From: an uncultured Oscillospiraceae bacterium
Lineage (GTDB): Bacteria; Bacillota; Clostridia; Oscillospirales; Oscillospiraceae
Length of the DNA stretch: 64,000 nt
Direction of reading: 5' to 3'
NCBI GenBank assembly: GCA_934573935.1
Contig: CAKTMO010000008.1
Coordinates: forward strand, 1 to 64,000
Numbering within the stretch: position 1 is the stretch's first letter; every line of letters starts with the position of its first letter. The notes under the pieces were generated by a model. It had not been told where the DNA came from. It worked only from the letters and a program-made list of their open reading frames with translations, and searched no databases. Positions 45,672 through 53,710 of this stretch are shown in pieces. Position numbers and translations under genes: made by a program.

Positions 45672-47027
45672 TCACTCCACAATGACCTTCCCCTTATTCC
45701 GCTCCGTCAGATCCTCGCGGATCATGAGGATGGCGTCAGCCACGGGGAGCTTGGTCTGGGCGCCGGTGGTCATGTTTTTGCAGGAAACCATGCCGGCGGC
45801 GATCTCGTCTTCGCCCAGGAACAGGACATAGGGGATGGACAGCTTGTCGGCGTAGTTCATCTTGGCCTTGAACTTTTTGGGCTCGGTGTACAGTTGGGTG
45901 CGGATACCGGCACGGCGCAGGGCGGTGGCGGCGTCGATGGCGGGGGAGAGCTCCTCCGTCATGGGCAGCACCAGCACATCGCAGGGGGCGGTGGGCAGAT
46001 CGCCGTTGAGCATCTTCTGTTCACCCAGGACATAGAACAGGCGGGTCAGGCCGATGGAGATGCCCACGCCGGGCAGCTGTTTATCGGTGTAATACTCCGC
46101 CAGATTGTCGTAGCGGCCGCCGGAGCAGACGGAGCCGATCTCCGGATGATCCAGCAGAGTGGTCTCGTACACGGTGCCGGTATAATAGTCCAGGCCCCGG
46201 GCAATGGTCAGATCCACGGCAAAGTTCTCCTCGGGCACGCCGAAGGAGGCGAGGTACTTCACCACGGTCTTCAGCTGATCCAGGCCCTCGTCGAACACCT
46301 CGTTGCGTCCGGCGTAGCCCTCCAGGGCGGCGATGACCTGGGCGTTGTCGCCGGTGATGGCGATAAACTTCAAAATCTCCGCCGCCTGGGTCTCGTCAAG
46401 GCCCACGTCCTCCATCAGCAGGGTACGGACCTTTTCCGCGCCGATTTTGTCCAGCTTGTCCACGGTGCGCATGATGTCGCCGGAGCGCTCCGTCAGACCC
46501 TGCATGGCGTAAAAGCCGTTGAGGATGCGGCGGTTGTTGACACGGATCTGGAAGCGCTTCAGCCCCAGCTCGGTAAAGGTCTGATAGATGATGGCGGGGA
46601 TCTCCGCTTCGTTGGTGATGTCCAGCTTGCCGTCGCCGATCACGTCGATGTCGGCCTGATAGAACTCGCGGAAACGGCCCCGCTGGGCCCGCTCGCCGCG
46701 ATAGACTTTGCCGATCTGATAGCGGCGGAAGGGGAAGCTCAGTTCGTTATAGTGCAGCGCCACATATTTGGCCAGGGGCACCGTCAGGTCAAACCGCAGG
46801 GACAGGTCGGCGTCGCCCTTCTGGAAGCGGTAGATCTGCTTTTCCGTCTCGCCGCCGCCTTTGGCCAGCAGCACCTCGCTGGCCTCGATCAGCGGGGTGT
46901 CCAGCGGGGTAAAGCCGTACAGGCTGTAGGTTTTGCGGAGGATGTCCATCATCCGCTCCATCTGCTGCTGGGGCGCGGGCAGCAGCTCCATAAAACCGGA
47001 TAGCGTCCGGGGCTTCATCTTTTCCAT
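45672..47027 (-). CDS. hisS: histidyl-tRNA synthetase
   Basis: 451 residues. Class II core: DTPLIEASEVLL, LRFDLTVPLAKYVA, FRRYQIGKVYRGERAQRGRFREFYQAD, the HisA/B motifs near GLDYYTGTVYE and CSGGRYDNL, then the C-terminal anticodon domain. GAGGAAG precedes the ATG. Followed by a family-A repeat. Confidence 0.97.
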   Translation of the reverse strand: MEKMKPRTLSGFMELLPAPQQQMERMMDILRKTYSLYGFTPLDTPLIEASEVLLAKGGGETEKQIYRFQKGDADLSLRFDLTVPLAKYVALHYNELSFPFRRYQIGKVYRGERAQRGRFREFYQADIDVIGDGKLDITNEAEIPAIIYQTFTELGLKRFQIRVNNRRILNGFYAMQGLTERSGDIMRTVDKLDKIGAEKVRTLLMEDVGLDETQAAEILKFIAITGDNAQVIAALEGYAGRNEVFDEGLDQLKTVVKYLASFGVPEENFAVDLTIARGLDYYTGTVYETTLLDHPEIGSVCSGGRYDNLAEYYTDKQLPGVGISIGLTRLFYVLGEQKMLNGDLPTAPCDVLVLPMTEELSPAIDAATALRRAGIRTQLYTEPKKFKAKMNYADKLSIPYVLFLGEDEIAAGMVSCKNMTTGAQTKLPVADAILMIREDLTERNKGKVIVE

Positions 47028-47043
47028 GGGGATCTTCCTCTCT

Positions 47044-47544
47044 TTATTCTTCGCCGCCGGTGGGGTCGGGCTCCTCCGCGGGAGCGCTCTCCGCCGGAGC
47101 GGGTGCTTCTTCTTTGTCGTACATGTCCAGCGTGTCGATGAGCCCGTGGATGTTGCTCTCTACGCTGAGGGCGTTGACCTTGTGGGCATCCTCACCCTGG
47201 GACAGCTCGTTGACCACCTCCTGCCAGATGCGGTCGGCCTCGTTGCCCTTGCGCTTGCCGATCTGATAGCCCAGGACTGTCAGGCCTGCCGCCACCACGG
47301 CGAACAGCAGCCCCAGCTTGGGCAGCAGGCAGATCAGCACACTGCCGATGAATAAGCCGGTAAAGGCGCCGATGTCCCGGTATTGGACGCCGACCTTGCG
47401 GAACACGAATTTTTTGTCCCGCAGGCGTTTCATGTGGGCTAGCTCCAGAAAGCTGACGACCACCCGCAGCACGCACAGGCCGCAGACGGGGATCATGTAG
47501 TTATAGAGGTTGTCATACAACCAGTTTAATGCAGTTTGTATCAA
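47044..47544 (-). CDS. small membrane protein, unknown
   Basis: 166 residues, not recognised. Three hydrophobic segments (about 17-35, 56-73, 76-92). Between the first two are basic clusters (KRLRDKKFVFRK). The C-terminal ends in an acidic Ala/Pro/Glu tail (EEAPAPAESAPAEEPDPTGGEE region). Directly upstream of hisS (17-base gap), likely co-transcribed. Confidence 0.75.
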   Translation of the reverse strand: MIQTALNWLYDNLYNYMIPVCGLCVLRVVVSFLELAHMKRLRDKKFVFRKVGVQYRDIGAFTGLFIGSVLICLLPKLGLLFAVVAAGLTVLGYQIGKRKGNEADRIWQEVVNELSQGEDAHKVNALSVESNIHGLIDTLDMYDKEEAPAPAESAPAEEPDPTGGEE

Positions 47545-47597
47545 TGTTTTCTCTCTCCTTGTTGTTTGTTGCTGTTAGGGAAAATACTGCGTGCGCT

Positions 47598-47645
47598 GTC
47601 ATTCCGAGACAGTGACCGATGTCACTGTCGTGGGAATCCGTCCTT
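47598..47645. repeat. short hairpin repeat next to family-A copy 6
   Basis: GTCATTCCGAGACAGTGACC and GTCACTGTCGTGGGAATCC form an imperfect hairpin of a kind (cattccgag..cgtgggaatc) often found dispersed in bacterial genomes. Confidence 0.5.
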
Positions 47646-47752
47646 GGCCCCCTCTGAGAGGGGGCTGTCACCGAAGGTGACTGGGGGAGAGAATAAAAGA
47701 CTTAAATTCTCTCCCTCCGGCGCTTCGCGCCACCTCCCTCGCAGAGGGAGGC
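47646..47752 (-). repeat. family-A multi-hairpin dispersed repeat, copy 6 (reversed)
   Basis: Plus strand: GCCCCCTCTGAGAGGGGGC, GTCACCGAAGGTGAC, outer stem TGGGGGAGAG / CTCTCCCTCCG, GGCGCTTCGCGCC and CCTCCCTCGCAGAGGGAGG. Confidence 0.8.
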
Positions 47753-47774
47753 TTTTGGAGGTGTGCCTCGTCCC

Positions 47775-48191
47775 TCACGCCGTGAATGGCTTGGTCTTGG
47801 GATTGACGATATCGCGCCAGTCCAGATCGCCCCGTGCCAGACCCAGCACCAGCATTTCAGCGCAGGCCAGGTTGGTGGCGATGGGGATATTGTTCTTGTC
47901 GCACAGCTTGGCGATATACAGAATATCCTCATGGGTGGTGCGCTTATTGGGATCGTCGAAGCACAGCACCATGTCGATCTCGTTATAGGCGATGCGGGCG
48001 GCGATCTGCTGGCCGCCGCCGTTTTCAAAGGTCAGAAAGCGGTGGACCTTCAGACCGGTGGCCTCCTGCACCTGTTTGCCGGTGTTGGCGGTGGCACACA
48101 GGGTATGCTGGGCCAAAATGCCGCAGTAGGCGGTGCAGAACTGCACCATCAGCTCCTTGCGGTTATCGTGGGCGATCAGGGCGATGTTCAT
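47775..48191 (-). CDS. mgsA: methylglyoxal synthase
   Basis: 138 residues; converts dihydroxyacetone phosphate to methylglyoxal and phosphate. IALIAHDNRKELM, the phosphate-binding ATANTGKQV, GGGQQIAARIA, and the catalytic Asp region VLCFDDPNK are present. Follows a MinD-like gene by 34 bases. Confidence 0.95.
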   Translation of the reverse strand: MNIALIAHDNRKELMVQFCTAYCGILAQHTLCATANTGKQVQEATGLKVHRFLTFENGGGQQIAARIAYNEIDMVLCFDDPNKRTTHEDILYIAKLCDKNNIPIATNLACAEMLVLGLARGDLDWRDIVNPKTKPFTA

Positions 48192-48225
48192 ATCGTTTCA
48201 GCTCCTTTACTGAGTATGTATCCGG

Positions 48226-48969
48226 TCACCAGCGGGCCCGCATCAGGGGGACGCGCGCGCCGGTGATTCGTTTGGCGATGTTGTCGTACGCCCGCTGGGC
48301 GTAGTAGTTCATGTCCCGCAGCGGCACGCCGCGGTTCAGTGCCAGCGGAACGTCCGTGTCCTCTGGGATCACCCCCAGCAGGGGAAGGCCCGCGGTGTCC
48401 ATGGCGTCGTCGATGGTGGCGTGCAGCGCCTTGAGCATTTTTTTCCGCACGCGGTTGACCACCAGATGCACCTGGCCGGCGGGGAAGCGCCGCAGCTCCA
48501 TGACGGTACGCTGGGCGTCCCGCAGAGCGGCGGGATCGGTGGTGGTGACCACCACCACACTGTCGGCGATGGCGGTGGCCAGGGTGAAGCCCTCGCCCAG
48601 ACCCGCCGGCGCATCGATCAGGCAGTAGTCATAGGTCTGGCGGATCTCCTGTGCCAGCGCGGCCATGGCGGCTTCGGAAAAGCGGGCGTCCGTGGGGGCC
48701 AGGGGCGCGGCCAGCAGGGACAGCTTGGGGTATTTGCGATGGCGGACAGCGGCTTCAGGCAGGGTGCAGCGCCCCTCCAGCACATCGGAGAAATCCATGG
48801 CGGCACTGTCGGACAGGCCCAGTGCCAGATCCAGATTCCGCAGGGTGATATCGCAGTCCAGCGCCAGTGTTTCATAGCCCATATGGGCCAGCGCCAGCCC
48901 CACGCAGGCGGTGAGGGAGGTTTTGCCGGTGCCGCCCTTGCCGGACACCACGGCGATGATTTTGCCCAT
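48226..48969 (-). CDS. MinD-like ATPase
   Basis: 247 residues, deviant Walker A KGGTGKTS at about 11-18, LALDCDITLRNLDLALG switch I region, and YCLIDAPAGLGEG switch II. The C-terminus (ITGARVPLMRARW) could be a weak membrane-targeting helix. It most resembles septum-site MinD, but MinC and MinE genes are not adjacent, so minD itself is not claimed. Confidence 0.8.
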   Translation of the reverse strand: MGKIIAVVSGKGGTGKTSLTACVGLALAHMGYETLALDCDITLRNLDLALGLSDSAAMDFSDVLEGRCTLPEAAVRHRKYPKLSLLAAPLAPTDARFSEAAMAALAQEIRQTYDYCLIDAPAGLGEGFTLATAIADSVVVVTTTDPAALRDAQRTVMELRRFPAGQVHLVVNRVRKKMLKALHATIDDAMDTAGLPLLGVIPEDTDVPLALNRGVPLRDMNYYAQRAYDNIAKRITGARVPLMRARW

Positions 48970-49009
48970 GGGGTTCTCCTTTCGTTTGAATGTGGTATTG
49001 TGCGTTTAT

Positions 49010-49325
49010 CGTGCGGCGGGGTGAGGGCACCCCGCCCTACAACCGATTGTCGATAGAATTTCGTAGGGCGCGATGCCCACATCGCGCCGCCGAACAACGC
49101 TGTTGGTTCTACCGTTGAGAATGTCAGCGGCAGCGGCGCAGGAGCAGAGATGATCCTTTTAACCAAAACGAAAAAGGAAATCTTATGCGAACGTGTGGTG
49201 GGAACTTACATTCTGGTTCGAGGTGTAGTGCGCCGGGAAGTGAAGAAACCGGAGGTTTCTTCCGGTGTTTTTGCCTACTTTTCTCACTGTTGACAAAAGT
49301 AGGTCGCGCAGGGGCGCGAAACGCC
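49010..49325 (-). repeat. family-B composite intergenic repeat, copy 2 (reversed)
   Basis: Read on the minus strand it has GCGCGACCTACTTTTG.., GGAAGAAACC / GGTTTCTTC, TTAAAAGGATCATCTCTGCT, GCCGCTGCCGCTGAC, then GTAGGG modules, in the order of copies 1 and 3. No ORF of note in this 358-base gap. Confidence 0.75.
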
Positions 49326-49327
49326 CC

Positions 49328-50026
49328 TCACTTCAACGGCGCTTTCTTCATCTTCGCCCAGCTTCGGGGAAACTGGGGCGGGGTGTCCTTCACCTTGCGG
49401 ATGACCACCAGGCGGTGGGTCACGGCGGCGCAGGGGATGACGTAATCGCGGATCGCCTCTATTCTGCCGCCCAGTTGGCCGATGGCGCCGCGGGCGGCGG
49501 CGATCTCTTCATCGCTGTCCACCGATTTCATGGCCAGGAAGCAGCCGCCTGTTTTGACCAGCGGCAGCGCCAGCTCGCACAGCAGCGGCAGCGCCGCCAC
49601 GGCGCGGGAGGTGGCAATATCGTAGGCCTGCCGGTGCTCTCCGGCAAACTCCTCTGCCCGGGCGTGGACACAGGTGACGCGGGCAAGGCCCATCTCGTCA
49701 CAGGTCTGGCGCAGCCAGTCGATCCGCTTGCCCAGACTGTCCAGCAGCGTCAGGTCGAAGTCCGGTTCCATGATCCGCAGCACCATGCCGGGAAAGCCTG
49801 CGCCGGTGCCTACATCTACCACAGATTTGCCGCGGAAGTCGCACAGCGTCAGTAGGGCGGCGCAGTCCAGCAGGTGCAGGGTGGCCACATCCCTGGGCTG
49901 CGTGATGGCGGTCAGGTTCATGACCTGGTTTTTTTCCAGCAGCCGCTGGGCAAAATCCAGCAGCTGCTCTGCGGCGGAGCAGGGGAGACCCAGCGCCGCA
50001 AGACCCTTACGCAGTGTGGTTTCCAT
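49328..50026 (-). CDS. rsmG: 16S rRNA (guanine527-N7)-methyltransferase RsmG
   Basis: 232 residues. N-terminal helix [19 protein letters not shown] and SAM motif [15 protein letters not shown], then [12 protein letters not shown] and [12 protein letters not shown]. Methylates G527 of 16S rRNA. The start lies inside mscL (20-base overlap). mnmE/mnmG, frequent neighbours, are absent here. Confidence 0.95.
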   Translation of the reverse strand: METTLRKGLAALGLPCSAAEQLLDFAQRLLEKNQVMNLTAITQPRDVATLHLLDCAALLTLCDFRGKSVVDVGTGAGFPGMVLRIMEPDFDLTLLDSLGKRIDWLRQTCDEMGLARVTCVHARAEEFAGEHRQAYDIATSRAVAALPLLCELALPLVKTGGCFLAMKSVDSDEEIAAARGAIGQLGGRIEAIRDYVIPCAAVTHRLVVIRKVKDTPPQFPRSWAKMKKAPLK

Positions 50027-50453
50027 CTTGGGATTCCTTCAGCAGATCGCGGATCTCGGTCAGCAACTCCTCGGCGGTGGGGGCGGGCTCCTCCTCGGCG
50101 GGCTCGTCTTTCTTGCCGATGCTGCGCAGCTTGTTGACGGTTTTGACCACCATAAACAGGGCAAGGGCGATGATCAGGAAGTCCAGCACCACGGCGATGA
50201 AGCTGCCGTAATTGACGGCGATCTCCGCGGCAGTCTCCACGCCGGCTTCGTCCACCTCGGCGGCCTTCAGCACCCATTTCCAGGCGCTGAAATCCACGCC
50301 GCCGGTGATGCGGGAGATCAGCGGCATGATGACGTCATTCACCAGTGAGGTGGTGATCTTGCCGAATGCCGCGCCAATGACAACGCCGATGGCCATATCC
50401 AGCACGTTGCCCTTCATGGCGAATTCCTTGAATTCCGCGATAAATTTCTTCAT
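50007..50453 (-). CDS. mscL: large-conductance mechanosensitive channel
   Basis: 148 residues: N-terminal [28 protein letters not shown]2 region [20 protein letters not shown], and a C-terminal acidic helix bundle. Relieves osmotic downshock. Overlaps rsmG. Confidence 0.95.
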   Translation of the reverse strand: MKKFIAEFKEFAMKGNVLDMAIGVVIGAAFGKITTSLVNDVIMPLISRITGGVDFSAWKWVLKAAEVDEAGVETAAEIAVNYGSFIAVVLDFLIIALALFMVVKTVNKLRSIGKKDEPAEEEPAPTAEELLTEIRDLLKESQDGNHTA

Positions 50454-50511
50454 ATCCGACCTCTTTTTGATAGCGGGCGGTATAATGTACCACCGATATT
50501 ACAAAACGTTG

Positions 50512-51834
50512 TCAACGCTTGGGAGTCAGCACGGCTTTGCCGCCCATGTAGGGGCGCAGCACCTCCGGCACCAGCACGCTGCCGTCCGCCTGCAGATTGT
50601 TCTCCAGGAAGGCGATCAGCATACGGGGCGGCGCCACTACGGTGTTGTTCAGGGTGTGGCACAGCTGCATCTTGCCCTCTGCGTCCTTGTAGCGGATCTT
50701 CAGGCGGCGGGCCTGGGCGTCGCCCAGGTTGGAGCAGGAGCACACCTCGAAATACTTCTGCTGGCGGGGAGACCAGGCTTCGATGTCGCAGGATTTGCAC
50801 TTCAGGTCCGCCAGGTCGCCGGAGCAGCACTCCAGCTGCCGCACGGGAATATCCAGTGAGCGGAACAGCTCCACGCTGTAGCGCCACATCTTCTCATACC
50901 AGGCCTTGGAGTCCTCGGGCTTGCAGACCACGATCATCTCCTGCTTTTCAAACTGGTGGATGCGGTATACGCCCCGCTCCTCAATGCCGTGGGCGCCCTT
51001 CTCCTTGCGGAAGCAGGGGGAGTAGGAGGTCAGGGTCTGGGGCAGCTTGTCCTCCGGCAAGATCTGGTCGATGAACTTGCCGATCATGGAGTGCTCGCTG
51101 GTGCCGATCAGGTAGAGGTCCTCGCCTTCGATCTTATACATCATGGCGTCCATGTCGGTCTGGCTCATAACGCCCTCCACCACGTTGCCGTGGATCATGA
51201 AGGGGGGGATGCAGTAGGTAAAGCCCTTGTCGATCATAAAGTCGCGGGCGTAGGCCAGCACCGCCTCGTGGAGCCGTGCAATGTCGCCCAGCAGATAGTA
51301 GAAACCGCTGCCGGACACGCGGCCTGCCGCGTCCAGATCAATGCCGTCAAACCGCTCCATGATGTCGGTGTGATAGGGCACCTCGAAATCAGGGGCCTTG
51401 GGCTCGCCGAAGCGCTCCACCTCCACGTTGCAGCTGTCGTCGGGGCCGATGGGCACGGTGTCATCGATGATCTGGGGGATCACCAGCATGATCTTGTTCA
51501 GGGCGGTTTCGGCCTGGGCCTTCTGGGCTTCCAGCTGGGCCATGCGGTCGGCGTCCGCCTTGACGGCAGCGTTGTTGGTGTCGATCTGGGCCTGGATGGC
51601 GGCCTTCTCCGCCTCGTCGGTGCACTTTTTCAGCTTGCCGAACAGGGGGCCGTTGGCCTTGGACAGTTTGTTGCGCTCGGCCTTCAGGGCCTCGCCGTCG
51701 TTGATGGCCTGGCGGCGCTGGGCATCCAGGGCAATGGCCTCGTCCACCAGGGGCAGCTTGGCGTTCTGGAACTTCTTGCGGATATTTTCCTTGACAATGT
51801 CGGGGTTTTCCCGAACAAATTTGATATCAAGCAT
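50512..51834 (-). CDS. serS: seryl-tRNA synthetase
   Basis: 440 residues. N-terminal long coiled-coil arm (about 30-110), class II core with SGSGFYYLLGDIARL, CFRKEKGAHGIEERGVYRIHQFEKQE and a late HTLNNTVVAPPRMLIAFLEN. A 45-base gap after a parS site separates it from parB. Confidence 0.96.
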   Translation of the reverse strand: MLDIKFVRENPDIVKENIRKKFQNAKLPLVDEAIALDAQRRQAINDGEALKAERNKLSKANGPLFGKLKKCTDEAEKAAIQAQIDTNNAAVKADADRMAQLEAQKAQAETALNKIMLVIPQIIDDTVPIGPDDSCNVEVERFGEPKAPDFEVPYHTDIMERFDGIDLDAAGRVSGSGFYYLLGDIARLHEAVLAYARDFMIDKGFTYCIPPFMIHGNVVEGVMSQTDMDAMMYKIEGEDLYLIGTSEHSMIGKFIDQILPEDKLPQTLTSYSPCFRKEKGAHGIEERGVYRIHQFEKQEMIVVCKPEDSKAWYEKMWRYSVELFRSLDIPVRQLECCSGDLADLKCKSCDIEAWSPRQQKYFEVCSCSNLGDAQARRLKIRYKDAEGKMQLCHTLNNTVVAPPRMLIAFLENNLQADGSVLVPEVLRPYMGGKAVLTPKR

Positions 51835-51860
51835 AATGCTTACCTCTTTATTGATTGGAT

Positions 51861-51876
51861 TGTTTCACGTGAAACG
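51861..51876. promoter_or_regulatory. parS site 1
   Basis: TGTTTCACGTGAAACG, one mismatch to the consensus, between serS and parB. Confidence 0.85.
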
Positions 51877-51877
51877 T

Positions 51878-52738
51878 TTACTTCTTCAACTGATGCAGGG
51901 CGTCCAGCAGGGCGTTGAGATCGTCCACGCCGTAGTACTCCAGCTCGATCCGGCCCTTCTTTTTGCCGGTGATGATCTTGCAGGGACGACCCAGGCGTTC
52001 GCCCAGCTCACGGGCGGCTTCGGCGGCGTAGTCCACGGCGGTGGTGTCCTTGGCGGCCTTTACGGATTTGTCCGCTGTCAGTTTTTTCACTAGCAGCTCG
52101 GTCTGGCGGACGGAGAGATCGTCCTTTACGATCAGGCCGGCGGCCTTTTTTTGCAGAGTGTCGTCCAGCGGCACCAAGGCGCGGGCGTGCCCGCCGGAGA
52201 GCTTGCCCTCCTCCACCAGTGTGCGGACTTCATCGCAGAGGTTCAGCAGCCGCAGGGCGTTGGCCACGGCGCTGCGGGACTTGCCTACCCGCTGGGAGGC
52301 TTCCTCCTGGGTCAGACCGTACTGACCGATCAGCGTGCGGTAGCCCTCGGCTTCTTCCATGGGATTCAGGTCCTCTCGCTGGAGGTTTTCGATCATGGCC
52401 AGCTCCATGGCCTTGCGGTCGTCGGCCTCGATGACCACGGCGGGAACCTGGGTCAGACCGGCCATGCGGGCGGCGCGCCAGCGGCGCTCACCGGCAATGA
52501 TCTGATAATAGCCGGATTGCAGCTTGCGTACCGTCAGGGGCTGAATAATGCCGTGCTGCCGGATGGAGTCCGCCAAATCGGCTAATGCGTCGGGATCAAA
52601 CTGCTTGCGGGGCTGGGAGGCGCAGCTTTCGACCTGGGAAATGGGGAGGAAAAGGCTGCTTTTTACCTCCGGCTCGTTGGTAAAATCATCGCCCAGCAGG
52701 GCGTCAAGGCCCTTGCCGAGACCTTTCATTTTTGCCAT
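51878..52738 (-). CDS. parB: chromosome partitioning protein ParB
   Basis: 286 residues. N-terminal ParA-interacting KGLGKGLDALLG; the ParB/CTPase box GERRWRAAR at about 75-95 and ENLQREDLNPMEEA; helix-turn-helix QEEASQRVGKSRSAVANALRLL; C-terminal dimerisation end. Binds parS. ATG at 52738 behind AAGGAG. Confidence 0.96.
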   Translation of the reverse strand: MAKMKGLGKGLDALLGDDFTNEPEVKSSLFLPISQVESCASQPRKQFDPDALADLADSIRQHGIIQPLTVRKLQSGYYQIIAGERRWRAARMAGLTQVPAVVIEADDRKAMELAMIENLQREDLNPMEEAEGYRTLIGQYGLTQEEASQRVGKSRSAVANALRLLNLCDEVRTLVEEGKLSGGHARALVPLDDTLQKKAAGLIVKDDLSVRQTELLVKKLTADKSVKAAKDTTAVDYAAEAARELGERLGRPCKIITGKKKGRIELEYYGVDDLNALLDALHQLKK

Positions 52739-52773
52739 ATGTCCCTACTCCTTTCACGCGGGGTGCGGCCCCG

Positions 52774-53529
52774 TCAGGCGTTTTTTCTGAGAAATTCCGC
52801 GGCCAGCGCGGCGTAGGCCTCAGCGCCGCGGCAGGTGCGGTCATAGACGCAGATGGGCTGACCATGGCTGGGCGCTTCGCTGAGACGGATGTTGCGGGGG
52901 ATGACGGTGGCATACACCTTGCCGGGGAAAAAGCGCTTGATCTCCTGGGCCACCTGGATGCTCAGGTTGGTGCGGCCGTCAAACATGGTCAGCAGCACGC
53001 CCTCGATCTGCAGCTGGGGGTTCATGCCCCGCCGCACCAGGCGCACTGTGTTCATCAGATCGCTGAGGCCCTCCAGCGCGAAATATTCGCCCTGTACCGG
53101 CACCAGCAGCGAATCAGCGGCGCACAGCGCGTTCAGTGTCAGCAGCTCCAGGGAGGGAGGACAGTCGATAAAGATATAGTCGTACCGGTCCGCCACCTGG
53201 CGCAGCGCCTGCTTCAGCAGAAATTGCCGCTGAGGGAGGTTGATCATCTCCACGCCGGCACCGGCCAGTGCCTTGCTGCTGGGCAGCACATCGCCGTAGG
53301 GGGTGGCGATGATGGTCTTTTCCGTCTCGATGCCGTTGATGATGACGTCATACACACCGTTGGAGACAGTCTTGTCCACGCCCATACCGCTGGTGGCGTT
53401 GGCCTGGGGGTCAAAGTCACACAGCAGCACACGATAGCCCACCTGAGCGATGGCGGCGGCCAGATTGACACAGGTGGTGGTTTTTCCCACGCCGCCCTTC
53501 TGATTTACGATCGCAACAATTTTTGCCAC
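52774..53529 (-). CDS. parA: chromosome partitioning ATPase ParA/Soj
   Basis: 251 residues, deviant Walker A QKGGVGKTTTCVNLAAAI. CDFDPQANATSGMG and IFIDCPPSLELLTLNAL follow. The GTG at 53529 sits behind GAGGAAG; upstream in-frame codons to 53700 are made of parS sequence (FHVKH) and are rejected. 35 bases before parB. Confidence 0.96.
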   Translation of the reverse strand: MAKIVAIVNQKGGVGKTTTCVNLAAAIAQVGYRVLLCDFDPQANATSGMGVDKTVSNGVYDVIINGIETEKTIIATPYGDVLPSSKALAGAGVEMINLPQRQFLLKQALRQVADRYDYIFIDCPPSLELLTLNALCAADSLLVPVQGEYFALEGLSDLMNTVRLVRRGMNPQLQIEGVLLTMFDGRTNLSIQVAQEIKRFFPGKVYATVIPRNIRLSEAPSHGQPICVYDRTCRGAEAYAALAAEFLRKNA

Positions 53530-53570
53530 GGTTTTCTTCCTCGTACTTTCGCTGTTTCTATAATAGAAAT

Positions 53571-53598
53571 AGTATACCACAAAAGTGGTAGGTTTCAA
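53571..53598 (-). promoter_or_regulatory. parA promoter
   Basis: TTGAAA (53593-53598), 16-base spacer, TATACT (53571-53576). Confidence 0.6.
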
Positions 53599-53644
53599 TA
53601 CTTTTTTCGGCGCGGCGTGCCGAAATTTGCAAATCTGAGGAGGA

Positions 53645-53660
53645 TGTTTCACGTGAAACA
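53645..53660. promoter_or_regulatory. parS site 2
   Basis: Perfect TGTTTCACGTGAAACA, upstream of parA. Confidence 0.92.
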
Positions 53661-53683
53661 GGGGAAAAAGAAAAATGTTGGGA

Positions 53684-53699
53684 TGTTTCACGTGAAACA
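53684..53699. promoter_or_regulatory. parS site 3
   Basis: Perfect TGTTTCACGTGAAACA, 23 bases from site 2. Confidence 0.92.
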
Positions 53700-53710
53700 T
53701 CCCAACAAAA

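Noticed and set aside
53530..53700. N-terminal extension of parA
   Set aside because: Its codons read through two parS sites (FHVKH twice), and the GTG at 53529 has a proper ribosome site and the family start.
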